Below, in pieces: positions 10,028 through 19,150 of a DNA stretch of 37,751 bases. The translations under genes were made by a program, and so were the position numbers. Numbering within the stretch: the first letter of the stretch is position 1; every line of letters starts with the position of its first letter. The notes beneath the pieces were generated by a model. The model was not told where the DNA came from and did no database searches. It was given only the letters and a program-made list of their open reading frames with translations. Origin of the DNA: Gammaproteobacteria bacterium (GTDB lineage: Bacteria > Pseudomonadota > Gammaproteobacteria > SZUA-229); the NCBI GenBank assembly GCA_003229115.1, contig QIHT01000222.1, positions 1 to 37,751 of the forward strand, read 5' to 3'.

Positions 10028-11371
10028 ATGAAGATATCAATTATTGGAACCGGCTACGTAGGACTGGTCACAGGTACTTGTTTCGCTGAAATGGGCAACT
10101 CTGTGACATGCGTAGATATTGATAAACGAAAAATCGAAAACCTGAAGAAAAATATCCTGCCCATTTATGAACCCGGGCTTGAAGAACTGGTTGCCAGCAA
10201 TGCTAAAACTGACAGGCTGACCTTCACTACCTCTATCGTAGAAGGCGCCAGTAAATCTTCCGTACATTTCATAGCCGTCGGCACACCACCCGATGCCGAT
10301 AGTGCCGCCGATCTTAAATTCGTGCTTGAAGTAGCTAAACAACTCGGTCAAACAATGACGCTGGATTACAATGTTATTGTTGATAAATCCACTGTGCCTG
10401 TCGGAACTGCTGACAAAGTCACCGCTGTTATTCAAAAGGAACTGGATAAGCGTGGCGTTAACATTGAATTTGACGTTGTCAGTAATCCTGAGTTTCTAAA
10501 AGAAGGTGCGGCCATAGATGATTTTATGCGCCCCGACAGAGTAGTTATAGGGGCCAGCACCGAGCGAGCACAAAAGACCATGCAGGATCTTTACAAACCT
10601 TTTATGGCCAGCCACGAGCGCATAATATGCATGGGAATTCGCGACGCAGAAATGACCAAGTACGCATCCAATGCCATGCTCGCCACAAAAATTTCTTTTA
10701 TGAATGAAGTCGCCGAATTGTGTGAACGTCTAAACGTTGATGTTGGCAATGTTAGATTGGGCATGGGGTCAGATAGCCGTATCGGCTACTCATTCATCTA
10801 TCCTGGTGCCGGTTATGGCGGATCATGCTTCCCCAAAGATGTGAAAGCACTGGTGGTAATGGCAAAAGATAATAGTGTGCCATCCAATATACTGGCGGCC
10901 GTAGAATCCAGAAACCAACGTCAAAAAGAACGTATTGCTATAAAAGTTAAACAACAATTTGACGGGGACATTGAAGGCAAAACATTCTGCGTATGGGGAC
11001 TCGCTTTCAAACCTGGCACTGATGACATGCGAGAAGCGCCTTCATTACAAATCATCAACGACCTGGTCAGTGCGGGTGCAAAAATTCGGGCCTATGACCC
11101 GGTGGCTACTGAAACAGCCACAGACGCTCTACCAAAAACGTGGCTGGACGCTGGCCTTGTAACTCTATTCGATAATCCTTACACCGCACTGGAAACTTGT
11201 GACGCTTTAATTTTGGCAACTGAATGGAAACAATTTAGACGACCGGACTTCGAAAAGATTAAAAACATGCTAACACAACCATTGATTTTTGACGGTCGTA
11301 ACCAATACGATCCAACAGCAATGAAAGAGCTAGGTATAATTCATATCGGCATAGGCAGAGGAAATCAATAA
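10028..11371 (+). CDS. ugd: UDP-glucose 6-dehydrogenase
   Basis: Oxidises UDP-glucose to UDP-glucuronate with two NAD+. The 447-residue length is usual for the bacterial enzyme. The N-terminal Rossmann motif is [17 protein letters not shown]; the catalytic cysteine is Cys267 in [10 protein letters not shown]; the third domain holds [17 protein letters not shown]. It is the first gene of a plus-strand run (ugd, uxs, GT2, GT4, GT9) with gaps of 2 and 23 bases and then overlaps. About 170 bases without a gene precede it, where the promoter should lie; an AT-rich TATGATACAAT stretch near 9896 is a possible -10 region but I see no convincing -35. UDP-glucuronate is the substrate of the next gene, which fixes its role here. 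Confidence 0.97.
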   Translation: MKISIIGTGYVGLVTGTCFAEMGNSVTCVDIDKRKIENLKKNILPIYEPGLEELVASNAKTDRLTFTTSIVEGASKSSVHFIAVGTPPDADSAADLKFVLEVAKQLGQTMTLDYNVIVDKSTVPVGTADKVTAVIQKELDKRGVNIEFDVVSNPEFLKEGAAIDDFMRPDRVVIGASTERAQKTMQDLYKPFMASHERIICMGIRDAEMTKYASNAMLATKISFMNEVAELCERLNVDVGNVRLGMGSDSRIGYSFIYPGAGYGGSCFPKDVKALVVMAKDNSVPSNILAAVESRNQRQKERIAIKVKQQFDGDIEGKTFCVWGLAFKPGTDDMREAPSLQIINDLVSAGAKIRAYDPVATETATDALPKTWLDAGLVTLFDNPYTALETCDALILATEWKQFRRPDFEKIKNMLTQPLIFDGRNQYDPTAMKELGIIHIGIGRGNQ

Positions 11372-11373
11372 CA

Positions 11374-12312
11374 ATGGAAGCAAAGAAAATCCTTATTACT
11401 GGTGGAGGTGGTTTTCTTGGTTCTCATCTCTGTGAAAGGTTACTAAATGAAGGCAATGAAGTTATTTGTCTGGATAATTTTTTCACAGGAACGAAACAGA
11501 ATATCATTCACCTGATGGATAATCCGCGTTTTGAAGTGCTGCGCCATGACGTCACCATGCCTTTATTCATAGAGATAGACGAAATATACAATCTCGCCTG
11601 CCCTGCTTCGCCTGTTCACTACCAGCATGACCCGGTGCAAACCACTAAAACATGTGTTCATGGCGCTATTAATATGTTGGGTCTCGCAAAACGCACTGGC
11701 GCAAGAATAATGCAGGCATCAACCAGCGAAGTATATGGTGACCCGGAAGTACACCCGCAAGTTGAATCCTATTGGGGTCGAGTCAATCCAATTGGAATTC
11801 GTTCATGTTATGACGAAGGAAAACGTTGCGCTGAAACATTATTTATGGATTATCATCGGCAACATAATCTTGACATAAAAATTGCACGTATATTCAACAC
11901 CTACGGCCCAAGAATGCACGCCAATGATGGGCGCGTGGTCTCTAATTTTGTTGTGCAGGCACTCAAGGGCGAAGATATCACAATATACGGCGATGGCATG
12001 CAATCACGATCATTTTGTTATGTTGATGAGATGGTTGATGCTTTTATCCGCTTAATGACAACTGATCGCGATTTCATTGGCCCTGTCAATCTGGGTAATC
12101 CGGGAGAATTCACCATTAAGGAACTCGCCGAAAAAACAATCGCCATGACAGGATCAAAATCATCACTCAACAACCTGCCGTTACCCGAAGATGACCCGCG
12201 GCAACGACAACCAGATATAACCGTTGCTAAAGAAAAACTCGGCTGGGAACCGGTTGTCAATCTGGATGAAGGCCTTGCTAAAACTATCGAGTATTTTAAG
12301 TCTGTGGTCTAG
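11374..12312 (+). CDS. uxs: UDP-glucuronate decarboxylase (UDP-xylose synthase)
   Basis: An extended short-chain dehydrogenase that decarboxylates UDP-glucuronate to UDP-xylose through a 4-keto intermediate. The 312-residue protein has the NAD-binding [10 protein letters not shown] at its start, the family mark [10 protein letters not shown], the TSEVYGDP segment, and the catalytic pair Tyr146/Lys150 in [20 protein letters not shown] and [14 protein letters not shown] are also typical of UXS rather than of ArnA or UDP-glucose epimerases. The ATG is two bases after the ugd stop, so the two enzymes form a coupled UDP-xylose pathway. No aminotransferase for UDP-Ara4N follows, which argues against a lipid A aminoarabinose route. 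UDP-xylose is presumably used by one of the glycosyltransferases downstream. Confidence 0.95.
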   Translation: MEAKKILITGGGGFLGSHLCERLLNEGNEVICLDNFFTGTKQNIIHLMDNPRFEVLRHDVTMPLFIEIDEIYNLACPASPVHYQHDPVQTTKTCVHGAINMLGLAKRTGARIMQASTSEVYGDPEVHPQVESYWGRVNPIGIRSCYDEGKRCAETLFMDYHRQHNLDIKIARIFNTYGPRMHANDGRVVSNFVVQALKGEDITIYGDGMQSRSFCYVDEMVDAFIRLMTTDRDFIGPVNLGNPGEFTIKELAEKTIAMTGSKSSLNNLPLPEDDPRQRQPDITVAKEKLGWEPVVNLDEGLAKTIEYFKSVV

Positions 12313-12335
12313 TGTCCGGCCATACTTACTAAATA

Positions 12336-13094
12336 ATGGCAAAGATTAGCGCATGTATCATCTCTTATAATGAAGAGAGTAAAATTGAAGCTTGCCTAAA
12401 AAGCCTGCTGCCTGTCGCCGATGAAATTATTATTATTGACTCACTCAGCACCGACGACACTATAAAAATAGCAAAACAATACACCGACAAAATATTTTCT
12501 CAAAAATTTCTCGGCCACATTGAGCAAAAGAATCTCGCTATATCCCGGGCATCAAACGATTGGGTGATCAGCCTGGACTGCGATGAGCGATTAACAGAAG
12601 AACTGCAGCAATCCATTCTGGCAATTAAAGACAAGCTGGATCAGTCTGATGCTTACAGCATGCCAAGAAAAACATTTTACATATATCGGTGGCTTAATCA
12701 TTGCTGGTACCCAGACGTTAAAACACGCTTATTCAATAAAAATACCGCTAGATGGGGAGGCACAAACCCACACGATAGAATAATCACTGATGGGAAAAAG
12801 ATCAGACAGTTAAAAGGCGATATACAACACTACTCATTTGATAGTGTCTCGGCACATTTAAAGACAATTGATAAATTTACCGAAATCGGCGCTATTGAAC
12901 TCATAAAAAAGAAAAAGAAATTCTCGGTATTCAGCCCGTTAACACATTCAACCTGGATGTTTATCAAGATGTACTTCATCAAGCGCGGTTTTCTCGATGG
13001 TTTCGCAGGCCTGTTAGCATCAACTCTGTCTTTTGTGCATGTTTTTGTTAAATACAGCAAAGCCATTATTATGAAATATCAAAATAATTCATAA
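12336..13094 (+). CDS. Family 2 glycosyltransferase, WaaE/LgtF-like
   Basis: A 252-residue GT-A fold enzyme. It opens with ISACIISYNEESKIEACLKSL, has the donor-binding acids in IIIIDSLSTDDT and the metal site in VISLDCDERLT, and then YPDVKTRLFNKNTARWGG and NPHDRI. This pattern is that of the small GT2 enzymes (WaaE, KdtX, LgtF) that add a beta-linked glucose to heptose I of the LPS core. A hydrophobic C-terminal part (FLDGFAGLLASTLSFVHVF) probably contacts the membrane. It sits 23 bases after uxs and overlaps the next start by one base (TAATG). Because it follows UDP-xylose genes, the donor could be UDP-xylose instead of UDP-glucose; sequence does not decide. Confidence 0.87.
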   Translation: MAKISACIISYNEESKIEACLKSLLPVADEIIIIDSLSTDDTIKIAKQYTDKIFSQKFLGHIEQKNLAISRASNDWVISLDCDERLTEELQQSILAIKDKLDQSDAYSMPRKTFYIYRWLNHCWYPDVKTRLFNKNTARWGGTNPHDRIITDGKKIRQLKGDIQHYSFDSVSAHLKTIDKFTEIGAIELIKKKKKFSVFSPLTHSTWMFIKMYFIKRGFLDGFAGLLASTLSFVHVFVKYSKAIIMKYQNNS

Positions 13095-14209
13095 TGAATA
13101 TTCTTGAATTATGCCTGTCGCCGGGATTAGGTGGCCTTGAGCTATACACGTATCGAGCCAGCACAGCACTAAGCGCGAAACACCATGTCATCGTTGCTGT
13201 TGTTGAAAATAGCATGCTGGACAACTACTACAAAGAAAATTCAACACTTAAACGACTCCATATAAAAAGTAACCGAAACCCGTTACCGTTTATAAATGCC
13301 AAAAAACTTGCACGAATAATTGATGACAACAACATAGACGTTATTCACATGCACTGGGGGAGAGATCTTGCACTGGTCGCTTTCTCTAAATATTTTTCAA
13401 AAGCAAAACCCGCGATTATACATACACGCCATATGATGATTACACATGTTAAAAACGATTTTTATCATAATTTTCTATATAGTCAGATAAACCTTATGTT
13501 GACCATTACAAGAGAGCTGGAAAAATTAGCAAAATCATTTATTCACCGTTATGCCAGAAAAATAACCACTTTATACCACGGCGTAAAACAACCTGATAAA
13601 TTTCTGGGTGCAACTGACATCAAACAACAACGTGAGGCATTAGGATTTTCAGAAGATGATTTCATTGCTGGCCTGATTGGCCGACTCGAGGAAAGCAAAG
13701 GTCAGCACCTGCTAATCAATGCCATCCACACATGCAGGCAAAACGGCCATCGTGTCAATGCATTAATTGTTGGTCACGAAATGAATCCCGGATACAGGGA
13801 TAAGCTAAAAAGTCTGGCAACTGAACTTGGTGTTATTGAGCATATAAAGTTTCACGATTTCTCCAATAACCCGCAACAGCTGATGCAACTATGTGATTGC
13901 ATCGTTCTCGCCTCTGGCAATGAAACCTTTGGCCTCGTATTACCAGAAGCCATGCGCGCAGGCATTGCGATCATTGGTAGTAATAGTGGAGGTGTTCCAG
14001 AAATTATTGATCACGAAAAAACCGGACTTCTATTTGAGAGCGGAGATGCTGCCAGCCTTTATGAACAAATAGAGCGCCTCTACGTGGATACTGAACTCAG
14101 GAAAAACATTGCCTGCAACGGCAAGGAAAAAGCAGATGATATTTTCAATAATGAAGACCACTTTATTTCGCTTGAAAAACATTTTCTGGATCTTATAAAA
14201 CTACAATGA
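13094..14209 (+). CDS. Family 4 glycosyltransferase
   Basis: A 371-residue GT-B enzyme. The N-terminal glycine loop is SPGLGGLELYTYRASTAL, followed by IHMHWGRDLALVAF and IIHTRHMM. The C-terminal domain contains AGLIGRLEESKGQHLLINAI and the retaining-enzyme motif E-X7-E as Glu277 and Glu285 in ASGNETFGLVLPEAM, then GSNSGGVPEII and TGLLFESGD. These are standard for GT4 enzymes using nucleotide sugars on the cytoplasmic side. The start overlaps the preceding stop by one base and its stop overlaps the next start by four (ATGA), so it is translated as part of the ugd operon. The transferred sugar is unknown. Core-oligosaccharide or surface-glycan assembly is inferred from neighbours. Confidence 0.9.
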   Translation: MNILELCLSPGLGGLELYTYRASTALSAKHHVIVAVVENSMLDNYYKENSTLKRLHIKSNRNPLPFINAKKLARIIDDNNIDVIHMHWGRDLALVAFSKYFSKAKPAIIHTRHMMITHVKNDFYHNFLYSQINLMLTITRELEKLAKSFIHRYARKITTLYHGVKQPDKFLGATDIKQQREALGFSEDDFIAGLIGRLEESKGQHLLINAIHTCRQNGHRVNALIVGHEMNPGYRDKLKSLATELGVIEHIKFHDFSNNPQQLMQLCDCIVLASGNETFGLVLPEAMRAGIAIIGSNSGGVPEIIDHEKTGLLFESGDAASLYEQIERLYVDTELRKNIACNGKEKADDIFNNEDHFISLEKHFLDLIKLQ

Positions 14210-15225
14210 AATTCTGGTTCTCCAAGGGTGCCTGGGCATCAAAAAGCGCCCGTCAAAAAATCAACGGCCTGTCTTTTAACGACATTAAAAGTATTGCCGT
14301 GTTGAGGCATGCTGCACTTGGAGATATGGTACTCACTCGCAGCTTTCTGATCGAAGCCAGAAAAGCATTTCCGGATGCAAAAATCACCCTTAGCATTGTT
14401 AGCAATTACACACGTGGTGTGCCTGAAGATCTTGTCGACCGCATTCACATCGTGCACGGCTCTGATAATCGCGGCGTTTCTATTAGTGAACGCTATCAAA
14501 GAATAAAGCAACTCGGCCATCACGATTTCATCTTTGATCTGGCTTCAACCAATCGTTCCTACCTGACCTGTCTGCTGAATCCTGCGATATTGAAATTTGG
14601 CTTCCCTTACCGCTGGTCAAAAGCCAGGTTGTTTTATGATGTTGCCATCAATCGCAGTGACCTCGATTTCGAGGTATGCGACATGATAAAAATGCTCAAT
14701 ACATTGGGCATAAAAACAGCCTACCCGCATGTCTACAACATGCCGGGGTTGGCATTACAGCGTGATAAACCCTATATCGTCTATTTCATTGGTGCTTCAA
14801 CACCCGACAAGTGCTGGCCTGCCGATCGTTTCACACAATTATTAAAACTTATGTCGCAGGACTATCCTGACCATGACCACCTGGTTCTGGAAGGCATCAA
14901 GGAGTGGGAGAATGCTGACAGGATTCTGGATCCGGTCAGGAGCATAAAAAATACAGGTGTAATCCAGTCAGATAATATCAATGATACCGTATCACTACTG
15001 AAAGGCGCTGACCTGGTTGTTTCGAATGACACCGGTATCCGACACCTGGCCATCGTGTCAGAAACACCCACGGTTGGTATCTTCTACAAAGACCCGTTCC
15101 GCTACTGGCCGAGATACGACATACACGATGTGGCGATACCTGATGAATCCGGCACAGCCTCGGTTGAAGTTGTGAGAAATGCCTGCCTGAGATTACTAAA
15201 AGCAGGGGGGCGGAGCGGACATTGA
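14206..15225 (+). CDS. Family 9 glycosyltransferase (heptosyltransferase-like)
   Basis: A 339-residue GT9 protein, the second of four in the window. The N-terminal acceptor-side motif is AVLRHAALGDMVLTRSFL and the donor-side motif is VVSNDTGIRHLAIVSETPTVGIFY, both characteristic of the ADP-heptose transferase superfamily. Between them YIVYFIGASTPDKCWPADRF matches the usual GAS-x-x-KCWP block. A basic N-terminal tail of about 30 residues precedes the core domain. It overlaps the GT4 gene by four bases and ends the ugd operon; a 327-base non-coding gap with an inverted repeat follows. GT9 members mainly add heptoses to core LPS, but several subgroups use other donors, so I leave the substrate open. 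Confidence 0.88.
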   Translation: MKFWFSKGAWASKSARQKINGLSFNDIKSIAVLRHAALGDMVLTRSFLIEARKAFPDAKITLSIVSNYTRGVPEDLVDRIHIVHGSDNRGVSISERYQRIKQLGHHDFIFDLASTNRSYLTCLLNPAILKFGFPYRWSKARLFYDVAINRSDLDFEVCDMIKMLNTLGIKTAYPHVYNMPGLALQRDKPYIVYFIGASTPDKCWPADRFTQLLKLMSQDYPDHDHLVLEGIKEWENADRILDPVRSIKNTGVIQSDNINDTVSLLKGADLVVSNDTGIRHLAIVSETPTVGIFYKDPFRYWPRYDIHDVAIPDESGTASVEVVRNACLRLLKAGGRSGH

Positions 15226-15244
15226 AAAAGCTTAAAAACATCTT

Positions 15245-15442
15245 GCCGAATGGGCGAAAAAAAACGCGAAGAAAAACTTTTTCTGTTTACGTACCTGAAC
15301 AGCAGGACAGGACTTAGCCATTCCCAATGTTTATTGCATACTTGATGATTACGCCAACCAGTCCATCGCGTATGCTGGCCAACCTTAAAACAGCAGAAAA
15401 ATATATAACGTTTTTCTTCGCGTTTTTTGCGCCCTTTGCGGC
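15245..15442. repeat. Intergenic inverted repeat, 33-base arms, between convergent genes
   Basis: The arms 15245-15277 and 15410-15442 pair at about 26 of 33 positions, with the inner 19 perfect (right arm starts GTTTTTCTTCGCG and ends GCCCTTTGCGGC). The roughly 130-base interior has no convincing ORF. The element takes up most of the 327-base gap between the convergent GT9 and DUF6165 genes. The arm type GCCGCAAAGGGCGCAAAAA also appears near 23885-23945. The remaining 110 bases up to the DUF6165 stop are AT-rich and I see nothing else in them. Confidence 0.8.
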
Positions 15443-15552
15443 TAAAAATATTTTTTATAAATCATTACAAATAAACCGATACACAACAAGACGACAATTA
15501 ACAGAATAAAACGAAAGCCTGTTCCGTAAATAGATACAGATATAACTATTTT

Positions 15553-15939
15553 TTAATACGCTTCGTAGGATTTCTCTTCAACAAAATCCGAACCAAGTTT
15601 TAGATTTATTGCACGTTTGACTTCCGATCGCCTGTCGTTGGTAATATATACTGACCTGGCGAGCTCGACAAAATGATCATCAAAGGTTTTTTTAGCCTCT
15701 TTTTCCCGGATATCATCTTCAATTTCCCACAATTTTTCGTTTACTACCCGAAGTTCGTTAACTTCCTGCTCAACATCTTCCCGCATGAATGGCAAACCCT
15801 CCAGGTGAATATTCAATGCATTTAGCTCCACATTGATATTCTTAAGCTTGCCGGCATCGGTAATTCTTTTTTGCTTGATTTCGAGGATAGTGATTTTATC
15901 AAAAAACTCGCCAATAGAAATTTCACACTTCACATTCAT
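15553..15939 (-). CDS. DUF6165 family protein
   Basis: A 128-residue protein beginning MNVKCEISIGEFFDKITILEIK and ending GSDFVEEKSYEAY. The pattern ISxGEfxDKiTILEIK...NEKLWEIEDDIREKEAK...ARSVYITNDRRSEVKRAIN fits DUF6165 as I remember it, a small, strongly helical family often found inside glycan and LPS gene clusters. No catalytic motif is evident, and the dense Glu/Lys heptads suggest a helical bundle or coiled coil that may bind a partner protein. It is transcribed on the minus strand, against the plus-strand GT genes around it, and diverges from the GT32-like gene across about 260 bases. Function is unknown; a scaffold or regulator of glycan enzymes is only a guess. Confidence 0.8.
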   Translation of the reverse strand: MNVKCEISIGEFFDKITILEIKQKRITDAGKLKNINVELNALNIHLEGLPFMREDVEQEVNELRVVNEKLWEIEDDIREKEAKKTFDDHFVELARSVYITNDRRSEVKRAINLKLGSDFVEEKSYEAY

Positions 15940-16198
15940 AGTATACTAGCTCTCAAAATAATCCACGGTAATTATCCACTTATTACTGAAAATATGCGAA
16001 TTATAGCAGCACACCCTGTAAGTACAGACAAATACACCCTGATATATCCAGCCAGATCGCCAGTCATACAATATTGCCTGGATGCTACAATTGCCTGTCA
16101 ATCAATAGCCGCACACTCATGTGTAATCCTTCAATCTAAACTGTTTGTATTATAAGATTGGTTGTTATATAAAACCCTCTATTCTAAGGAATAAGCCA

Positions 16199-16978
16199 GT
16201 GAAGAATATTTTTATCTATATTGTTAGCCGTATCATAAAGTTATTGGCTAACCTGACGAAAATTTTATGTTATATTTTCCACTTTCTTTTTCCAAATAAG
16301 AGATTTACCATTCCAGCTAAATCCGCCCCACTGTATAAAAAAAGAACAGGCTTCAATATTCCCACCATATTGTGGCAAACAAACTTCACCAATCGTGTAA
16401 CCCTGGCCGTCTACATTAATTATTTATTTAATCGTTTGCTCGCCAACGACTTCGAATATCGCTTTATGATCACTAGCGACAGGGCAGATTTTATCAAATC
16501 CAGTTTTTCGTCGGAAATATACGATAATTATTCAAAACTACAAATAGGTGCAGCACAGGCGGATTTCTGGCGACTACTGGTACTTCAGAAACACGGTGGC
16601 GTTTATCTTGACATCGACGCGCACTTTGTATGGTTTTTGAGCTCTATTATTTGCCCGGGTGATAACGAGCTATATTTAGTAAAGAAAAATAATGAGATCA
16701 GCAATTATTTTATTGCCAGTAAAAATGATAATATCAATCTTGAAAAACTCATAAAGACTGTACTGGAAAACATAAAAAGCGCTACGTTAACCAACATATA
16801 CGAGCTGACAGGGCCGACTGTATTCAACCAGGTTCTCGACATAAACAAGGTAAACACCAAATCTTATCGCCACATTTGTAACCAGGGTAATTTTACCAAT
16901 GAATTTTTCCAGTACATCGACAAACCAGAGGGCAAATGGACCAGGGAACAGGAAAAAATCGATATTATAAAAAAATAA
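16199..16978 (+). CDS. GT32-like glycosyltransferase (DXD sugar-binding family)
   Basis: The 259-residue product has the sugar-binding DXD region typical of GT32/Gly_transf_sug enzymes: IPTILWQTN near residue 60, then GAAQADFWRLLVLQKHGG and VYLDIDAHF with Asp138 and Asp140. The N-terminus is hydrophobic (IFIYIVSRIIKLL...ILCYIFHFLF), suggesting a membrane anchor. I chose GTG 16199 because AAGGA lies eight bases upstream; the frame is open to a TTG at 16145 that has no ribosome site. These enzymes transfer a hexose or amino sugar to capsule, O-antigen or core acceptors. The gene is visibly richer in A and T than its neighbours, with many AAT, ATA and AAA codons, which suggests horizontal acquisition. 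The acceptor is unknown. Confidence 0.83.
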   Translation: MKNIFIYIVSRIIKLLANLTKILCYIFHFLFPNKRFTIPAKSAPLYKKRTGFNIPTILWQTNFTNRVTLAVYINYLFNRLLANDFEYRFMITSDRADFIKSSFSSEIYDNYSKLQIGAAQADFWRLLVLQKHGGVYLDIDAHFVWFLSSIICPGDNELYLVKKNNEISNYFIASKNDNINLEKLIKTVLENIKSATLTNIYELTGPTVFNQVLDINKVNTKSYRHICNQGNFTNEFFQYIDKPEGKWTREQEKIDIIKK

Positions 16979-17166
16979 CTGGCCGGTTTCCCCCAATGCG
17001 AAATACTTATCCGGCAGATTTCTGTTATAAATATCCAGCGCTACCACTTACGTTACGCCTGTATTTGAAACAAGCCCGCATACCGGCTGTCGGTTTTTTT
17101 TCTGAAATCAGTAGTATTCAATCCTGATGCCAATATTTCCCCTTATCCACAATATATCAAGCCAGC

Positions 17167-18225
17167 ATGGCTTCTTATATGTTAATACCGGGTAAACATT
17201 CAATGCTTAAGACCCCGGAAAAAATACTCGTTATTCGTAATGACAAACTGGGCGATTTTATGCTCGCTTATCCCACGTTTAATGCGGTCAAAAAATCATT
17301 TCCGGATTCAACCATCTATGCCCTCGTTCCTGAGTACACCCGTCCTATGGCAGATGTTTGTCCATGGATTGATGAAATTATTTTAGATGAGAAGTCACAT
17401 GGTCTGTCAGCCGCATTGCACCTGGCTAAATCACTAAAACACTACAAGCTTGATGCTGCCTTATGTCTGCACTCAGAGCCTTATGTTGCACTGGCTTTAT
17501 ACCTGGCAGGCATTCCTCATCGGTTTGCACCGGCCTCCAGAATAGATCAGATATTTTTCAATCACCGTGTTACACAAAGGCGATCAAAATCCATAAAACC
17601 CGAATATGAATATAACCTTGATCTGGCTAATTACATGGCTGAGTACTACAGCCTAAAACCCGTATCACCTGACAGCGCTCCCTACCTCAGCTTTCCAGCA
17701 GATACAACCAGCAGTTTAAAAAACACCTACCTTTCTTCCATGGATATCCCTGCTGAACATAAAATTGTAATTATTCATGCCGGCACGGGTGGTTCTGCCA
17801 TCAATCTCAATATCAATCAATACAGCGAACTTGTTCATTTATTGTCAAAAGACCCGTTAATACATTTTGTTCTGACTGCGGGTCCCTCTGAAAAGCAACT
17901 TGCAGAAAACCTGTCCCGGCTAATTTCCGACTGTAAACATACTATTTACCACTCAACTGATGGCCTGGAGGCATTTTCAAGATTTATTGCAATAGCCGAT
18001 CTATTCATCAGTGGCTCAACCGGGGTATTACATATTGCCGGAGCCATCAACGTACCAACCGTAGCATTTTATCCTGCCAGGCGCTCTGCAACATCAATTC
18101 GCTGGAGAACACTTAACAGTCAACAAAAATACCTGTCTTTCTCCGCTGATGACGACAACAGTGGCTTTGAATCTCTGGATATTAATTCAATACATCAGGC
18201 CATTATATCTTCACATATAATATAA
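17167..18225 (+). CDS. Family 9 glycosyltransferase (heptosyltransferase-like)
   Basis: The third GT9 protein of the window, up to 352 residues. The family core begins KILVIRNDKLGDFMLAYPTF and carries the donor motif FISGSTGVLHIAGAINVPTVAFY, where Ser-Gly-Ser-Thr-Gly replaces the more usual Asp-Thr-Gly. The start is uncertain: ATGs at 17167, 17179 and 17203 are all in frame and none has a good Shine-Dalgarno sequence; MLKTPEKILVIRND from 17203 would match most homologues best. About 190 bases without a recognisable gene separate it from the GT32-like gene. It converges with the methyltransferase gene across 70 bases. Changed donor-site residues suggest a donor other than ADP-heptose, but this is inference. 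Confidence 0.85.
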   Translation: MASYMLIPGKHSMLKTPEKILVIRNDKLGDFMLAYPTFNAVKKSFPDSTIYALVPEYTRPMADVCPWIDEIILDEKSHGLSAALHLAKSLKHYKLDAALCLHSEPYVALALYLAGIPHRFAPASRIDQIFFNHRVTQRRSKSIKPEYEYNLDLANYMAEYYSLKPVSPDSAPYLSFPADTTSSLKNTYLSSMDIPAEHKIVIIHAGTGGSAINLNINQYSELVHLLSKDPLIHFVLTAGPSEKQLAENLSRLISDCKHTIYHSTDGLEAFSRFIAIADLFISGSTGVLHIAGAINVPTVAFYPARRSATSIRWRTLNSQQKYLSFSADDDNSGFESLDINSIHQAIISSHII

Positions 18226-18295
18226 CCACCCTGAGCAATAGTAATTTTAAGGAAGCTCTGATTAATACACTACAACAAATGCAGTATACTCACGG

Positions 18296-19150
18296 TTATG
18301 TATCAAAATTTGTATCACCATACTTGTTAAACAAGTTTGTATTTTTTACAACCTCATCAAGTTCGCAATACTTCACAAATTCTACGAACAAGTGGCTGCC
18401 AATTAGTATTTTTGGGTTTATCTGTAGCATCAGATTTTCTTTAAATATTTTTTTTCTTATTTCTAACGGAATATTTTTATTTTTTCTAATTGCTCTTCGA
18501 TACGCCCTGTAGGTAAAAAACAATATTAACGGATATAGAATAACTAGAAGCAGAAACGATGTGATATTTACACGAGTATGGTGAATTTTTTTTATTTTCA
18601 GCCCCGATAACAATGCCATTAATTTCAATCGCTGAATACCAATAAGGTACATGTGTCCAAAATAAAAACGCATATCCTTGCTGTCTGATTTAGAAAACCA
18701 TATTGATTCAATTTGATTAGGTGGCATCAACTTATATTGCTCTGATTCATTAAGCATGTAGCTCAATTTTGCACGAAGATTTGAATAGTTGGGGGTCGTC
18801 AGCAATAACCGTCCTTCCGGCTTCAGAATTCTGTTCATTTCCTGCAACGCATGTAATTGGTCAGGTAAGTGTTCAATACCCTCCTGAAATAATACATAAT
18901 CTGCATGTGATGAATGCACAGGTAATTCACCACCAATGTCAGCAGCTTTACATTCCACGCCTTCAGTTTTGAAAAACTCGGGAAACAGGTCATACGCCTC
19001 AACTTTAGCGCCTGCATCTCTCAACAACCCTGATGAATACCCAGAACCCGCAGGGCAATCAACAACAATTTTTCCAGCCAACCGGTTCCAGTTATGCAGA
19101 ATGTATTGCCTGACGAAGTGTTTGATGTCTTTTGTACCACCTATCTTCAT
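18296..19150 (-). CDS. SAM-dependent methyltransferase with C-terminal membrane segment
   Basis: A 284-residue class I methyltransferase. Motif I is VVDCPAGSGYSSGLL near residues 28-42, the acidic strand end is EAYDLFPEF, and a post-I block reads YVLFQEGIEHLPDQLHALQEMNRILKPEGRLLLTTPN, typical of the Methyltransf_11 group. Unlike most soluble members it has a hydrophobic stretch (FLLLVILYPLILFFTY, roughly residues 200-215) followed by many Arg and Lys, so it is probably bound to the inner membrane. It overlaps waaF by four bases and is the last gene of the hldE-waaF operon, which suggests a lipid-linked or LPS sugar as acceptor. The 3' half is AT-rich. The acceptor is unknown. Confidence 0.85.
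   Translation of the reverse strand: MKIGGTKDIKHFVRQYILHNWNRLAGKIVVDCPAGSGYSSGLLRDAGAKVEAYDLFPEFFKTEGVECKAADIGGELPVHSSHADYVLFQEGIEHLPDQLHALQEMNRILKPEGRLLLTTPNYSNLRAKLSYMLNESEQYKLMPPNQIESIWFSKSDSKDMRFYFGHMYLIGIQRLKLMALLSGLKIKKIHHTRVNITSFLLLVILYPLILFFTYRAYRRAIRKNKNIPLEIRKKIFKENLMLQINPKILIGSHLFVEFVKYCELDEVVKNTNLFNKYGDTNFDT

Noticed and set aside
15994-16155. Possible 53-residue plus-strand ORF between DUF6165 and the GT32-like gene
   Set aside because: No ribosome site, no recognisable pattern, and it lies in a divergent gap where a promoter is expected.
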